Assembly: GCF_000011065.1 (NCBI RefSeq)
Contig: NC_004663.1
Coordinates: 2,666,001 to 2,730,000 of the forward strand
Source: Bacteroides thetaiotaomicron VPI-5482
GTDB taxonomy: Bacteria > Bacteroidota > Bacteroidia > Bacteroidales > Bacteroidaceae
Reading direction: 5' to 3'
Length of the DNA stretch: 64,000 nt
The notes below the pieces were generated by a model. It did not search any database, was not told the DNA's origin, and saw nothing but the letters and a program-made list of their open reading frames with translations. The translations under genes and the position numbers were made by a program. Below are positions 1-8,034 of the stretch, piece by piece (within the stretch, counting starts at the first letter, position 1; each line of letters begins with the position of its first letter).

Positions 1-1529
1 CCTTCATACACCCGTTTTCCGGTAGTTGACGCTTCTTTCGAAACTTCGGGATGCAAAATTCGGTTGGCCATCAACGGTACGTGCACCAGAGCCAGTACCC
101 AGCTAAGCAGTAACGAAACCGCCAGCACGATAAATAAGTCGCGCGTATACACCCCTGCAGTATCGGGAGACATGAAGATAGGCAGGAAAGCAATGATAGC
201 AATCAAAGTGGCTCCGAGCAAAGGCATCGCAGTCTGCCGCCCGATAGCGGTCATTGCCTCCATACGGCTCTTGCCGGCTTTCAGATCGACCAGTATACCG
301 TCAATAATAACAATCGCATTATCAACCAGCATCCCCATAGCAAGCACAAATGACGCCAGCGAAACCCGTTGCATCGTGCCATCCACAAAATACAGGAACA
401 GAAAGGAGCCGAACACCGTTACCACCAGACTGATTCCGATAATAACTCCACTCTTGAATCCCATCGTTATCATCAGAATGACAACTACGATAATGACCGA
501 TTCGATCAGATTAAGAATGAATGTTCCCAACGAACCGGATACACGTTCCGGCTGGTAGAATACTTTATGACACTCCACTCCTGTCGGAAGCCGCTCCGCT
601 TTCAATTCGTCCAGTTTCTGTTCTACCCGTTTGCCAATCTTGATGATATCCGAACCGGAAGAAGCCGCAATCAGTATTCCCATGGCACGCTGCCGGTCAT
701 AAAAGAGTTCATTGCGGGTAGGATTCTCATAATCTTTCTCAATTCGGGCGATGTCACTCAAACGTAACTGGTCATCATCGTGCCCCTGAATCAGCATACG
801 TCCGATATCTTCTACCGTCTTGAACTTGTCACTCACCGTTACCCGAATACGATTATCGCCATTATCGTAGTATCCGGTATAAGTGGTTTTATTCTGTCCG
901 TTCAAGGTAGCGAGAACTTCGGCAGGTTTCACGCCCAGATTCGCCATCCGGTCCTGCAGTAAAGAGATGTTGATGCATTCCTCACGCTTTCCATACAAGT
1001 CAACCCGTTCCACTCCGTCCAGTTCGCTGACTTCCCGCTTTATCAGTTCGGCATAATCAGACAGTTCCCTGTCCTGCAATCCGTCTCCTGTCAGCGCATA
1101 AAACATACCGTACACATTTCCGAAATCATCTTTCACAAGGGGAGTAGCAGCGCCTTCGGGAAGTTCCGCCTGTGCATTCGCTACCTTACGCCGCAACAAA
1201 TCCCAGCATTGTTCCACATCTGCCTCCTTGACGGTCGTTTTCAGTTCCACCTGAATCAGGGAGAGATCATTGTAAGAATAACTTTCTACATTATCTATAT
1301 TCCCCATTGTACGGATATTCTTTTCAAGTACATCCGTCACTTCCAGTTCCACCTGATGTGCGGACGCTCCGGGATAGGTAGTCACTACCATGGCGACTTT
1401 CACCGTTACTTCCGGGTCTTCCAACTTACTCATTTCATAGCTGGAATAAGCTCCTCCGACTATCAGCACCGCAATCAAGAAGTAAATTAACTTCTTATTT
1501 TCAAATGCCCATTTACTTATATCGATCAT
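1..1529 (-). CDS. RND-family efflux transporter, inner-membrane pump (N-terminal part; cut by window edge)
   Basis: Read on the minus strand from an ATG at 1529; the frame stays open to the window edge, so about 509 residues are visible of the roughly 1,000 usual for the family. It starts MIDISKWAFENKKLIYFLIA, a short cytoplasmic helix and first membrane segment typical of HAE-type proton-driven drug/solute pumps. The PGASA and ELEVTDVLE motifs of the porter domain follow, and membrane segments with MLVDNAIVIIDG match RND segment 4. The ATG overlaps the adaptor stop by four bases (ATGA), so the two are translationally coupled. It should form a tripartite pump with the adaptor and a TolC-like outer-membrane protein, which is not in the window. 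Substrate cannot be told. Confidence 0.9.
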   Translation of the reverse strand, partial: MIDISKWAFENKKLIYFLIAVLIVGGAYSSYEMSKLEDPEVTVKVAMVVTTYPGASAHQVELEVTDVLEKNIRTMGNIDNVESYSYNDLSLIQVELKTTVKEADVEQCWDLLRRKVANAQAELPEGAATPLVKDDFGNVYGMFYALTGDGLQDRELSDYAELIKREVSELDGVERVDLYGKREECINISLLQDRMANLGVKPAEVLATLNGQNKTTYTGYYDNGDNRIRVTVSDKFKTVEDIGRMLIQGHDDDQLRLSDIARIEKDYENPTRNELFYDRQRAMGILIAASSGSDIIKIGKRVEQKLDELKAERLPTGVECHKVFYQPERVSGSLGTFILNLIESVIIVVVILMITMGFKSGVIIGISLVVTVFGSFLFLYFVDGTMQRVSLASFVLAMGMLVDNAIVIIDGILVDLKAGKSRMEAMTAIGRQTAMPLLGATLIAIIAFLPIFMSPDTAGVYTRDLFIVLAVSLLLSWVLALVHVPLMANRILHPEVSKEASTTGKRVYE

Positions 1530-2596
1530 AGCAATCCTCCCACATTGGTTTTAGAAGCAGGCAAAAGGGGTTCTACCTGTTCCCCGTCTTTCACATGATG
1601 TACTCCCGAAGCAACAATCAAGTCACCGGGCTTCAAGCCCTCCGCAGTCACCAGGCACCTGCCGCTGCCCAGCAGACGGGTGACTGTCACATCACAACGA
1701 CGGATGGTCCGGCTGGAAGCATCATAAAGGAAAACACTCGCCATCCCCTTATCACGAAGAACCGCACCCGTAGGAACGGACAGATGACGCACTTCCCCTT
1801 CGGTACATTCTATAGTGACCATTGTATTCATTCCGGGGGAAGGAAGCGCCTGCGCTTCACCTTTCTTCAACTGCAAACGCATCGTATACAGTTGATTGGC
1901 ATTCGCTTTAGGGGTGACATTTATCAGATCGAGCGCATACTCCTGACCGGGATAAATGTCGAACGTACAAGTGTAACCGGTGAACTGTTGGCGACGGATA
2001 TATTCTACTGCCGGAAGATTAATTTCCACCTCCGGTGTCCCCTCGCTGATAATGGAGACAACGGGCATACCGGCCGCAATAGTCTCATGGGAATCAAAAA
2101 GACGTTTCTGTACATATCCGCTGAAAGGAGCATACAAACGGGTATATTCCAGCTGATCTTTCGCATGATTGTACTTGGCGGTTATCTGTTTCAACCCGTA
2201 CATCGCTTTATCATTGGCGTCGGGAGTCGTTACATTCTCCTTATAAAGTGCCATCACACGCTCCGCCTCCGCCTTCACACTTTGATACTCCGCTTCCGCA
2301 GCATCCAGCTGAATCTGATAATCAGCAGGGTCCAGTTCGGCAAGCAGCTGTCCTTTGCGCACATACGTTCCGTCGTTGACGTACATACGCAATATAGTTC
2401 CGCTTACACGGAATGATAAACTTATATCCTGCGCCGCCTTCACCCGTCCGGGAAATTGCAAAGCCGTCTGTCCACCGGCAGAAAGTACAGTATCAATCTT
2501 CACTGTAGGTTTGCTATCTGTAATCTGTGTACGTTGGCTGCAAGATGCCAACAAAACGACTAAAATTCCTGTTAATAAAAAGTTGAATCGTTTCAT
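1526..2596 (-). CDS. RND efflux periplasmic adaptor (membrane fusion protein), lipoprotein
   Basis: 356 residues. Signal peptide with lipobox LLASC (Cys19) predicts an inner-membrane-anchored periplasmic lipoprotein. The AcrA/MexA layout is visible: a barrel-sandwich half motif (GRVKAAQDISLSFRVSG, then DGTYVRKGQLLAELD at about 75-90), an alpha-hairpin (AEYQSVKAEAERVMALYKE), the returning half (LYAPFSGYVQKRLFDSHETIAAGMPV), and a C-terminal beta-barrel/proximal domain. It is the first gene of a leftward operon with the RND pump, reading into it through an ATGA overlap. A TACTTTTG -7 box lies 26 bases before the start, and the divergent AraC-type gene is a candidate regulator. Confidence 0.9.
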   Translation of the reverse strand: MKRFNFLLTGILVVLLASCSQRTQITDSKPTVKIDTVLSAGGQTALQFPGRVKAAQDISLSFRVSGTILRMYVNDGTYVRKGQLLAELDPADYQIQLDAAEAEYQSVKAEAERVMALYKENVTTPDANDKAMYGLKQITAKYNHAKDQLEYTRLYAPFSGYVQKRLFDSHETIAAGMPVVSIISEGTPEVEINLPAVEYIRRQQFTGYTCTFDIYPGQEYALDLINVTPKANANQLYTMRLQLKKGEAQALPSPGMNTMVTIECTEGEVRHLSVPTGAVLRDKGMASVFLYDASSRTIRRCDVTVTRLLGSGRCLVTAEGLKPGDLIVASGVHHVKDGEQVEPLLPASKTNVGGLL

Positions 2597-2621
2597 ATTT
2601 TCATTTGTTATTTAGTTCATG

Positions 2622-2629
2622 CAAAAGTA
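2622..2629 (-). promoter_or_regulatory. -7 box (TACTTTTG) of the adaptor-RND operon
   Basis: Matches the Bacteroides TAnnTTTG -7 consensus on the minus strand, about 26 bases before the adaptor ATG. No convincing TTTG -33 element is seen. Confidence 0.6.
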
Positions 2630-2713
2630 TCCCAAGCAGATAAAAGTAAAAAGGTTGATTTAAGCTATAAATTGTCCGATTTGCAGTTTTTTCAACTTAA
2701 AATCCTCAAATAC

Positions 2714-2746
2714 TTTGCTATTTGTATTTATTTATACGTTTCTTTG
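2714..2746 (+). promoter_or_regulatory. Candidate promoter of the AraC-type gene
   Basis: TTTG (2714-2717), 21 bases, then TTTCTTTG (2739-2746), one mismatch from TAnnTTTG. It places the transcript start near 2749, just ahead of the ATG at 2778 and downstream of the in-frame ATG at 2715. Confidence 0.45.
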
Positions 2747-2777
2747 CAACAGAAACCACCCCAAAAGAAAAGAGGAA

Positions 2778-3644
2778 ATGGAACAACAGATACCTTTTAG
2801 TTATGTTATAATATCTCCGGAGAATGCTACGGAAAAAGAAGGCTATATGATATCTACCATAGACAAGTGTGGTTTCTTTTTTTGCCAGAAAGGAGAAGTG
2901 GAAGTTGCCCTGAATGACAAGTCGTATTTAATAAGTAAAGGAAGTGTCTGCATTTATATGACAGGCAGTCTCTTGCGCATCCAGCGTATCAGCAAGGATA
3001 TAAAAGGGATTATGCTGGAGGTGGATTTGAATTATATTATTCCGATCGTTAATAAGATAGTCAATTCAGAAAACCTGCTCTATCTACGGGAAAATCCCTG
3101 TTTCTCAATTACAGAATATCAATACAACTATCTGGAACAATTAATCAAAGCCCTACAACAGCGAATGGATATAAAAGCACATGACATCCCGCTGCAAAGA
3201 CAGCACCTGATATCCGAGCTCATCAAATCATGGGGGCAAACCTTATGCTATGAATTGCTGAACGTTTATTTTACCAACCAGCCTCTCAAACCTTTATCGC
3301 AAGACAAAAAGGATAAAATCTTTCAGAACTTCGTCATTACCCTCTTCCGCTATTATCAGCAGGAACGGGACGTTACCTTCTATGCCAGTAAACAGTACCT
3401 TTCTTCCCGGTACTTTTCTGCTGTCATTAAAGAAAAATCCGGTAGTACCGCCCTGCAATGGATTGTACAAATGGTAATTACCGAAGCCAAACAACTGCTC
3501 GAAAACTCCGATCTCACCATCAAGGAAATTGCAACAAAGCTGAATTTCCCGACTCAGTCTTTCTTCGGTAAGTATTTCAAGCAATACGTAGGTGTCTCTC
3601 CGAAAGAGTATCGGAATAAACAGATCAGGCAGTTGCCTTTCTGA
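2778..3644 (+). CDS. AraC-family transcriptional regulator
   Basis: 288 residues from the ATG at 2778, which follows an AGAGG ribosome-binding stretch; an in-frame ATG at 2715 is rejected because the likely promoter lies after it. The N-terminal half is a cupin-like sensing region (GEVEVALNDKSYLISKGSV). The C-terminal 100 residues form the double helix-turn-helix: ITEAKQLLENSDLTIKEIA, then FPTQSFFGKYFKQYVGVSPKEYR, the AraC signature. It is divergent from the efflux operon, so regulating that pump is the obvious inference. Its last 20 bases overlap the convergent MATE gene. Confidence 0.9.
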   Translation: MEQQIPFSYVIISPENATEKEGYMISTIDKCGFFFCQKGEVEVALNDKSYLISKGSVCIYMTGSLLRIQRISKDIKGIMLEVDLNYIIPIVNKIVNSENLLYLRENPCFSITEYQYNYLEQLIKALQQRMDIKAHDIPLQRQHLISELIKSWGQTLCYELLNVYFTNQPLKPLSQDKKDKIFQNFVITLFRYYQQERDVTFYASKQYLSSRYFSAVIKEKSGSTALQWIVQMVITEAKQLLENSDLTIKEIATKLNFPTQSFFGKYFKQYVGVSPKEYRNKQIRQLPF

Positions 3645-4977
3645 ACTGACGGAACTGCCACCAAAGCATCCCTCCTGCAATCAGACTGGCTATCAAATCA
3701 GAGATAGGCATACTGATCCACACGCCGAGCTGCCCGTAAAACCGGGGAAGAATCAACAGGCAAGGAATCAGTACAAGCACCTGACGGGAAATAGAGAGAA
3801 AGATAGCCTTGCTCGCCATACCGATACTCTGGAAGAAGTTGGAAGTCACCATCTGAAAACCGACAATCGGGAAAAACATCACAACAATCCGTAAGCCCTT
3901 TGCCGAGATATTCACCAATTCTTCGTGCGTCGTAAAGATAGAAACAGCCAGTTGCGGAATAAACATTCCCATCAGAAAACCGATGGTTGTAACAATGGTC
4001 GCGGCATAAATCGTTATTTTCAGCACTTGCGTCACGCGCGGATACTGTTTGGCGCCGAAGTTATAGCCGGCAATGGGCTGCATTCCCTGATTCAAACCCA
4101 TCACAATCATAACGAAGAGGAATACCAGACGGTTGACAATGCCGAAAGCTCCGATAGCCAGATCCCCTCCGTGCTGTTTCAGCCCCTTATTAATAAGGAT
4201 GACGATAAAGCAGGCGGCAAGATTCATCAGAAAGGGAGCCATACCAATGGCCAGAGAATCAAAAACAATCTTCTTTTTCAGTCGGAAAATGCCTTTATGA
4301 AAATGCAGGAGTTCGTCCTTATTACTAAACAGCTTGAACTGCCAGAGAAGTGCGATGACCTGTGCGGTAATCGTAGCGATAGCCGCACCCTGTATTCCCC
4401 AGCCAAAGCCGTAAATAAAAATAGGATCGAGTATCGTATTAATGACCACGGTAGCAATCGTAGCATACATCGCCTTCTGTGGATGCCCTGCGGAACGAAG
4501 TACCGCATTCAGGCCCAGGTAAAGATGGGTGATGACATTTCCCCAGAGGATAACCACCATATAGTCGCGGGCATAGCCGACAGTCGCCTCACTTCCCCCG
4601 AAGAAGTAAAGAATCGGATCGAGGAAGATCAGGGTAAGAACCGTAAAAGCCAGTCCGATGATAATATTTAATACCAGCACATTGCCAAGTACCCGTTGTG
4701 CCGTATCATAATCTTTCTGTCCCAGCTTCACCGATACCAGTGTAGCCGCTCCCACACCTACCAGCGAACCGAAAGCCGCTGCAAGGTTCATCAGCGGAAA
4801 CGTAAGTGCCAGCCCCGAAATAGCCATTGCCCCCACCCCGTGACCGATGAAAATACTATCTACCATATTATAAAGAGAAGATGCCGTCATGGCGATAATT
4901 GCCGGAATGGCGTACTGCATTAAAAGCTTCCCGATCTTTTCCGTACCCAGCGCAGTGGGTGTCTTTTGTCCTGTCAT
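3625..4977 (-). CDS. MATE-family multidrug efflux transporter
   Basis: 450 residues, about 12 hydrophobic segments, with the MATE repeat pattern: IPAIIAMTASSLYNMVDSIFIG in the first half, and an internal repeat beginning MAPFLMNLAACFIVILINKG. NorM/DinF-type MATE proteins export cationic drugs in exchange for Na+ or H+. The start is set at 4977 (MTGQKTPT): a TATCTTTG -7 box sits at 4997-5004, so the longer frame from 5007 would begin inside or before the promoter. Divergent from lysS, convergent with and overlapping the AraC gene. Confidence 0.9.
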   Translation of the reverse strand: MTGQKTPTALGTEKIGKLLMQYAIPAIIAMTASSLYNMVDSIFIGHGVGAMAISGLALTFPLMNLAAAFGSLVGVGAATLVSVKLGQKDYDTAQRVLGNVLVLNIIIGLAFTVLTLIFLDPILYFFGGSEATVGYARDYMVVILWGNVITHLYLGLNAVLRSAGHPQKAMYATIATVVINTILDPIFIYGFGWGIQGAAIATITAQVIALLWQFKLFSNKDELLHFHKGIFRLKKKIVFDSLAIGMAPFLMNLAACFIVILINKGLKQHGGDLAIGAFGIVNRLVFLFVMIVMGLNQGMQPIAGYNFGAKQYPRVTQVLKITIYAATIVTTIGFLMGMFIPQLAVSIFTTHEELVNISAKGLRIVVMFFPIVGFQMVTSNFFQSIGMASKAIFLSISRQVLVLIPCLLILPRFYGQLGVWISMPISDLIASLIAGGMLWWQFRQFRKATA

Positions 4978-4996
4978 ACCTATTGTTTTGAGGGCG

Positions 4997-5004
4997 CAAA
5001 GATA
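4997..5004 (-). promoter_or_regulatory. -7 box (TATCTTTG) of the MATE gene
   Basis: Perfect TAnnTTTG match on the minus strand, 19 bases before the chosen ATG. Only 41 bases separate it from the divergent lysS box. Confidence 0.65.
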
Positions 5005-5045
5005 CAAAAAAGAGACGGATTACAGGATATATGAGAAAAGTTTCG

Positions 5046-5053
5046 TATTTTTG
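5046..5053 (+). promoter_or_regulatory. -7 box (TATTTTTG) of lysS
   Basis: TAnnTTTG match 29 bases before the lysS ATG; no clear TTTG -33 element is present. Confidence 0.6.
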
Positions 5054-5082
5054 CCTCCAAAATTGAGTTAATACATAACGAA

Positions 5083-6813
5083 ATGAATATATTAGAACTA
5101 AGTGAACAGGAAATTATTCGGCGCAATAGTCTGAATGAGCTTCGTGCAATGGGTATCGATCCGTACCCCGCTGCAGAGTATGTAACCAATGCTTTCTCTA
5201 CTGATATAAAAGCAGAATTCAAAGATGAAGACGAACCGCGTCAAGTTTCTGTAGCGGGCCGTATTATGAGCCGCCGCGTGATGGGCAAGGCTTCGTTCAT
5301 CGAACTGCAGGACTCTAAAGGTCGTATACAGGTATACATCACACGTGATGACATCTGTCCGGGAGAAGACAAGGAATTGTACAACTCTGTATTCAAACGC
5401 CTGCTCGACTTAGGTGACTTCGTAGGTATCGAAGGTTTCGTGTTCCGTACACAAATGGGCGAAATCAGTATCCATGCCAAGAAACTGACCGTACTTGCCA
5501 AGTCTATCAAACCGCTGCCTATCGTAAAATATAAAGACGGCGTAGCTTACGACTCTTTTGAAGATCCCGAACTCCGTTATCGCCAACGTTATGTGGACCT
5601 GGTAGTAAACGAAGGCATCAAAGAGACATTCGAAAAGCGTGCCACCGTAGTGAGAACACTGCGCAACGCCCTCGACGAAGCCGGATATACGGAAGTAGAA
5701 ACACCGATCCTGCAATCCATCGCAGGCGGAGCAAGCGCACGTCCGTTCATCACTCACCACAACTCGCTGGATATAGACCTCTACCTGCGCATCGCAACGG
5801 AACTTTATCTGAAACGACTCATCGTAGGTGGTTTTGAAGGTGTATACGAAATAGGAAAGAACTTCCGTAACGAGGGAATGGACAGAACCCACAACCCCGA
5901 ATTCACTTGTATGGAACTTTATGTACAGTACAAGGATTACAACTGGATGATGAGCTTCACCGAAAAGTTGCTGGAACGCATCTGTATCGCCGTAAACGGA
6001 AGCACCGAAACCGTTGTAGACGGAAAGACAATCAGCTTTAAAGCTCCTTACCGCCGTCTGCCTATCCTCGACGCCATCAAAGAAAAGACAGGATATGACC
6101 TCAACGGCAAGAGCGAAGAAGAAATCCGTCAGATCTGCAAAGAACTGAAGATGGAAGAAATCGACGACACCATGGGCAAAGGCAAACTGATTGATGAAAT
6201 CTTCGGTGAATTCTGTGAAGGCAGCTACATCCAGCCGACTTTCATCACCGATTATCCGGTGGAAATGTCGCCTCTGACAAAGATGCACCGTTCCAAACCT
6301 GGACTGACCGAACGTTTCGAACTGATGGTAAACGGCAAGGAACTGGCCAATGCCTACTCGGAATTGAACGATCCGCTGGATCAGGAAGAACGCTTCAAAG
6401 AACAGATGCGTCTTGCCGACAAGGGTGACGACGAGGCAATGATTATCGACCAGGATTTCCTGCGTGCTTTGCAATATGGTATGCCTCCTACATCCGGCAT
6501 CGGTATCGGTATCGACCGTCTGGTGATGCTGATGACAGGACAGACCACCATTCAGGAAGTACTGTTCTTCCCGCAAATGCGTCCGGAGAAAGTAATCAAG
6601 AAAGACCCTGCCGCCAAATACATGGAACTGGGTATTGCAGAAGACTGGGTGCCGGTCATCCAGAAAGCCGGCTACAACACAGTAGCTGATATGCAGGATG
6701 TTAATCCGCAAAAGTTGCACCAGGACATCTGCGGAATCAATAAGAAATACAAATTAGAACTGACCAATCCAAGCGTGAACGACGTGACCGAGTGGATAAA
6801 TAAACTTAAATAA
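5083..6813 (+). CDS. lysS: Lysyl-tRNA synthetase, class II
   Basis: 576 residues; charges tRNA-Lys. The N-terminal OB-fold anticodon-binding domain is seen at about 50-150 (SVAGRIMSRRVMGKASFIEL). The class II core follows: motif 2 FRNEGMDRTHNPEFTCMELY and motif 3 GIGIGIDRLVMLMTG near 475-490. It is about 70 residues longer than E. coli LysS: after the core (FFPQMRPE) comes a tail with a helix-hairpin-helix look (VIQKAGYNTVADMQDVNPQKL), to my knowledge common in Bacteroidota LysS. Own promoter; a hairpin repeat separates it from gpsA. Confidence 0.97.
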   Translation: MNILELSEQEIIRRNSLNELRAMGIDPYPAAEYVTNAFSTDIKAEFKDEDEPRQVSVAGRIMSRRVMGKASFIELQDSKGRIQVYITRDDICPGEDKELYNSVFKRLLDLGDFVGIEGFVFRTQMGEISIHAKKLTVLAKSIKPLPIVKYKDGVAYDSFEDPELRYRQRYVDLVVNEGIKETFEKRATVVRTLRNALDEAGYTEVETPILQSIAGGASARPFITHHNSLDIDLYLRIATELYLKRLIVGGFEGVYEIGKNFRNEGMDRTHNPEFTCMELYVQYKDYNWMMSFTEKLLERICIAVNGSTETVVDGKTISFKAPYRRLPILDAIKEKTGYDLNGKSEEEIRQICKELKMEEIDDTMGKGKLIDEIFGEFCEGSYIQPTFITDYPVEMSPLTKMHRSKPGLTERFELMVNGKELANAYSELNDPLDQEERFKEQMRLADKGDDEAMIIDQDFLRALQYGMPPTSGIGIGIDRLVMLMTGQTTIQEVLFFPQMRPEKVIKKDPAAKYMELGIAEDWVPVIQKAGYNTVADMQDVNPQKLHQDICGINKKYKLELTNPSVNDVTEWINKLK

Positions 6814-6902
6814 GTTGAGAGTTGAGAGTTGAGAATTGAAAGTTGTTACTTGAACAACCTTTTTAATGACCAACTCTCAACTTTCAACTTTCAACTTTCA
6901 AC
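6812..6902. repeat. Intergenic inverted repeat (GTTGAGA family) between lysS and gpsA
   Basis: Left arm (6812-6846) is iterated GTTGAGA/GTTGAAA; right arm (6871-6902) is its complement, iterated CTTTCAA. The loop is about 24 bases. It fills nearly all of the lysS-gpsA gap and ends next to the gpsA start, so it may act as terminator or attenuator, or be a non-autonomous repeat. A relative lies downstream of ung (16631-16697). Confidence 0.75.
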
Positions 6903-6907
6903 TAAAT

Positions 6908-7903
6908 ATGAAACTACCCGGTAAGATAGCGATAATGGGCGGAGGAAGTTGGGCTACAGCCATCGCAAAGATGTGTCTGGCTCAGGAAGACTCTATTAAT
7001 TGGTACATGCGACGAGATGACCGCATCGCTGATTTTAAGAGACTTGGACATAATCCCGCCTATCTGACAGGGGTGAAATTCGACACGAAGCGTATCACTT
7101 TCAGTTCTAACATCAACGATGTCGTGAAGGAATCGGATACACTGATTTTCGTCACCCCCTCTCCTTATCTGAAAGCTCATCTGAAAAAGCTGAAAACAAA
7201 GATTAAGGATAAGTTTATTATCACTGCTATCAAAGGAATCGTACCCGATGACAACGTGATTGTATCGGAATATTTCACAAAAGAATATGGCGTACCACCC
7301 GAAAACATCGCAGTACTGGCAGGTCCCTGCCACGCAGAAGAAGTAGCGCTGGAACGCCTCTCTTATCTGACCATCGCCTGCCCGGACAAGGACAAAGCGC
7401 GCATCTTCGCCCGCCGTTTGGGAAGCAGCTTCATCAAGACTTCCGTCAGCGACGACGTAGCCGGCATCGAATACAGTTCGGTGCTTAAAAATGTATACGC
7501 CATTGCCGCCGGCATCTGCAGCGGACTGAAATACGGCGATAACTTCCAGGCAGTACTGATATCCAATGCGATTCAGGAAATGAACCGCTTCCTGAATACA
7601 GTACATCCCCTGAACAGAAATGTAGATGATTCTGTTTATTTAGGAGACTTATTGGTGACAGGATACTCCAACTTCAGCCGTAACCGCACGTTCGGTTCGA
7701 TGATAGGCAAGGGATACTCCGTTAAAAGTGCGCAGATTGAAATGGAAATGATCGCGGAAGGATACTACGGCACGAAGTGCATCAAAGAGATCAACAAGCA
7801 TCACCACGTCAACATGCCGATACTGGATGCCGTATACAATATCTTGTATGAACGCATCTCACCCATGATAGAGATCAAATTGCTGACTGATTCTTTTAGA
7901 TGA
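6908..7903 (+). CDS. gpsA: Glycerol-3-phosphate dehydrogenase [NAD(P)+]
   Basis: 331 residues; reduces dihydroxyacetone phosphate to sn-glycerol-3-phosphate for phospholipid synthesis in the cytoplasm. The Rossmann glycine motif (IAIMGGGSWATAIAKM) opens the protein, followed by the GpsA signatures AIKGI, LAGPCHAEEV, the conserved lysine in SSVLKNVYAIAAGI, and NAIQEMNRF. The start at 6908 puts the glycine motif at the N-terminus; an in-frame upstream ATG (6866) would translate the repeat DNA and is rejected. It lies between two hairpin repeats, so it may be transcribed separately from lysS and pgi. Confidence 0.95.
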   Translation: MKLPGKIAIMGGGSWATAIAKMCLAQEDSINWYMRRDDRIADFKRLGHNPAYLTGVKFDTKRITFSSNINDVVKESDTLIFVTPSPYLKAHLKKLKTKIKDKFIITAIKGIVPDDNVIVSEYFTKEYGVPPENIAVLAGPCHAEEVALERLSYLTIACPDKDKARIFARRLGSSFIKTSVSDDVAGIEYSSVLKNVYAIAAGICSGLKYGDNFQAVLISNAIQEMNRFLNTVHPLNRNVDDSVYLGDLLVTGYSNFSRNRTFGSMIGKGYSVKSAQIEMEMIAEGYYGTKCIKEINKHHHVNMPILDAVYNILYERISPMIEIKLLTDSFR

Positions 7904-7907
7904 GAAA

Positions 7908-8022
7908 AATAGGTAATAAGTAATAAGTATTAGGTATTAACCGTAGCCACCTAAGCTTTACGTCTCATGCATAATACTTATTACTTAATACCTATTACTT
8001 ATTACCTATTACATATTACTTA
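7908..8022. repeat. Intergenic inverted repeat (TAATAGGTATTAAG family) between gpsA and pgi
   Basis: Left arm 7908-7940 and right arm 7972-8022 are iterated AT-rich complements (left AATAGGTAATAAGTAATAAG; the right reads the complement), with a loop of about 30 bases. The same family recurs after dnaA (32874-32954). It could terminate gpsA transcription. Confidence 0.7.
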
Positions 8023-8034
8023 AAATTGATAGAT

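Noticed and set aside
5410..6720. 436-residue reverse frame across lysS
   Set aside because: Antisense shadow of a certain gene, with no promoter, family motif or sensible composition.
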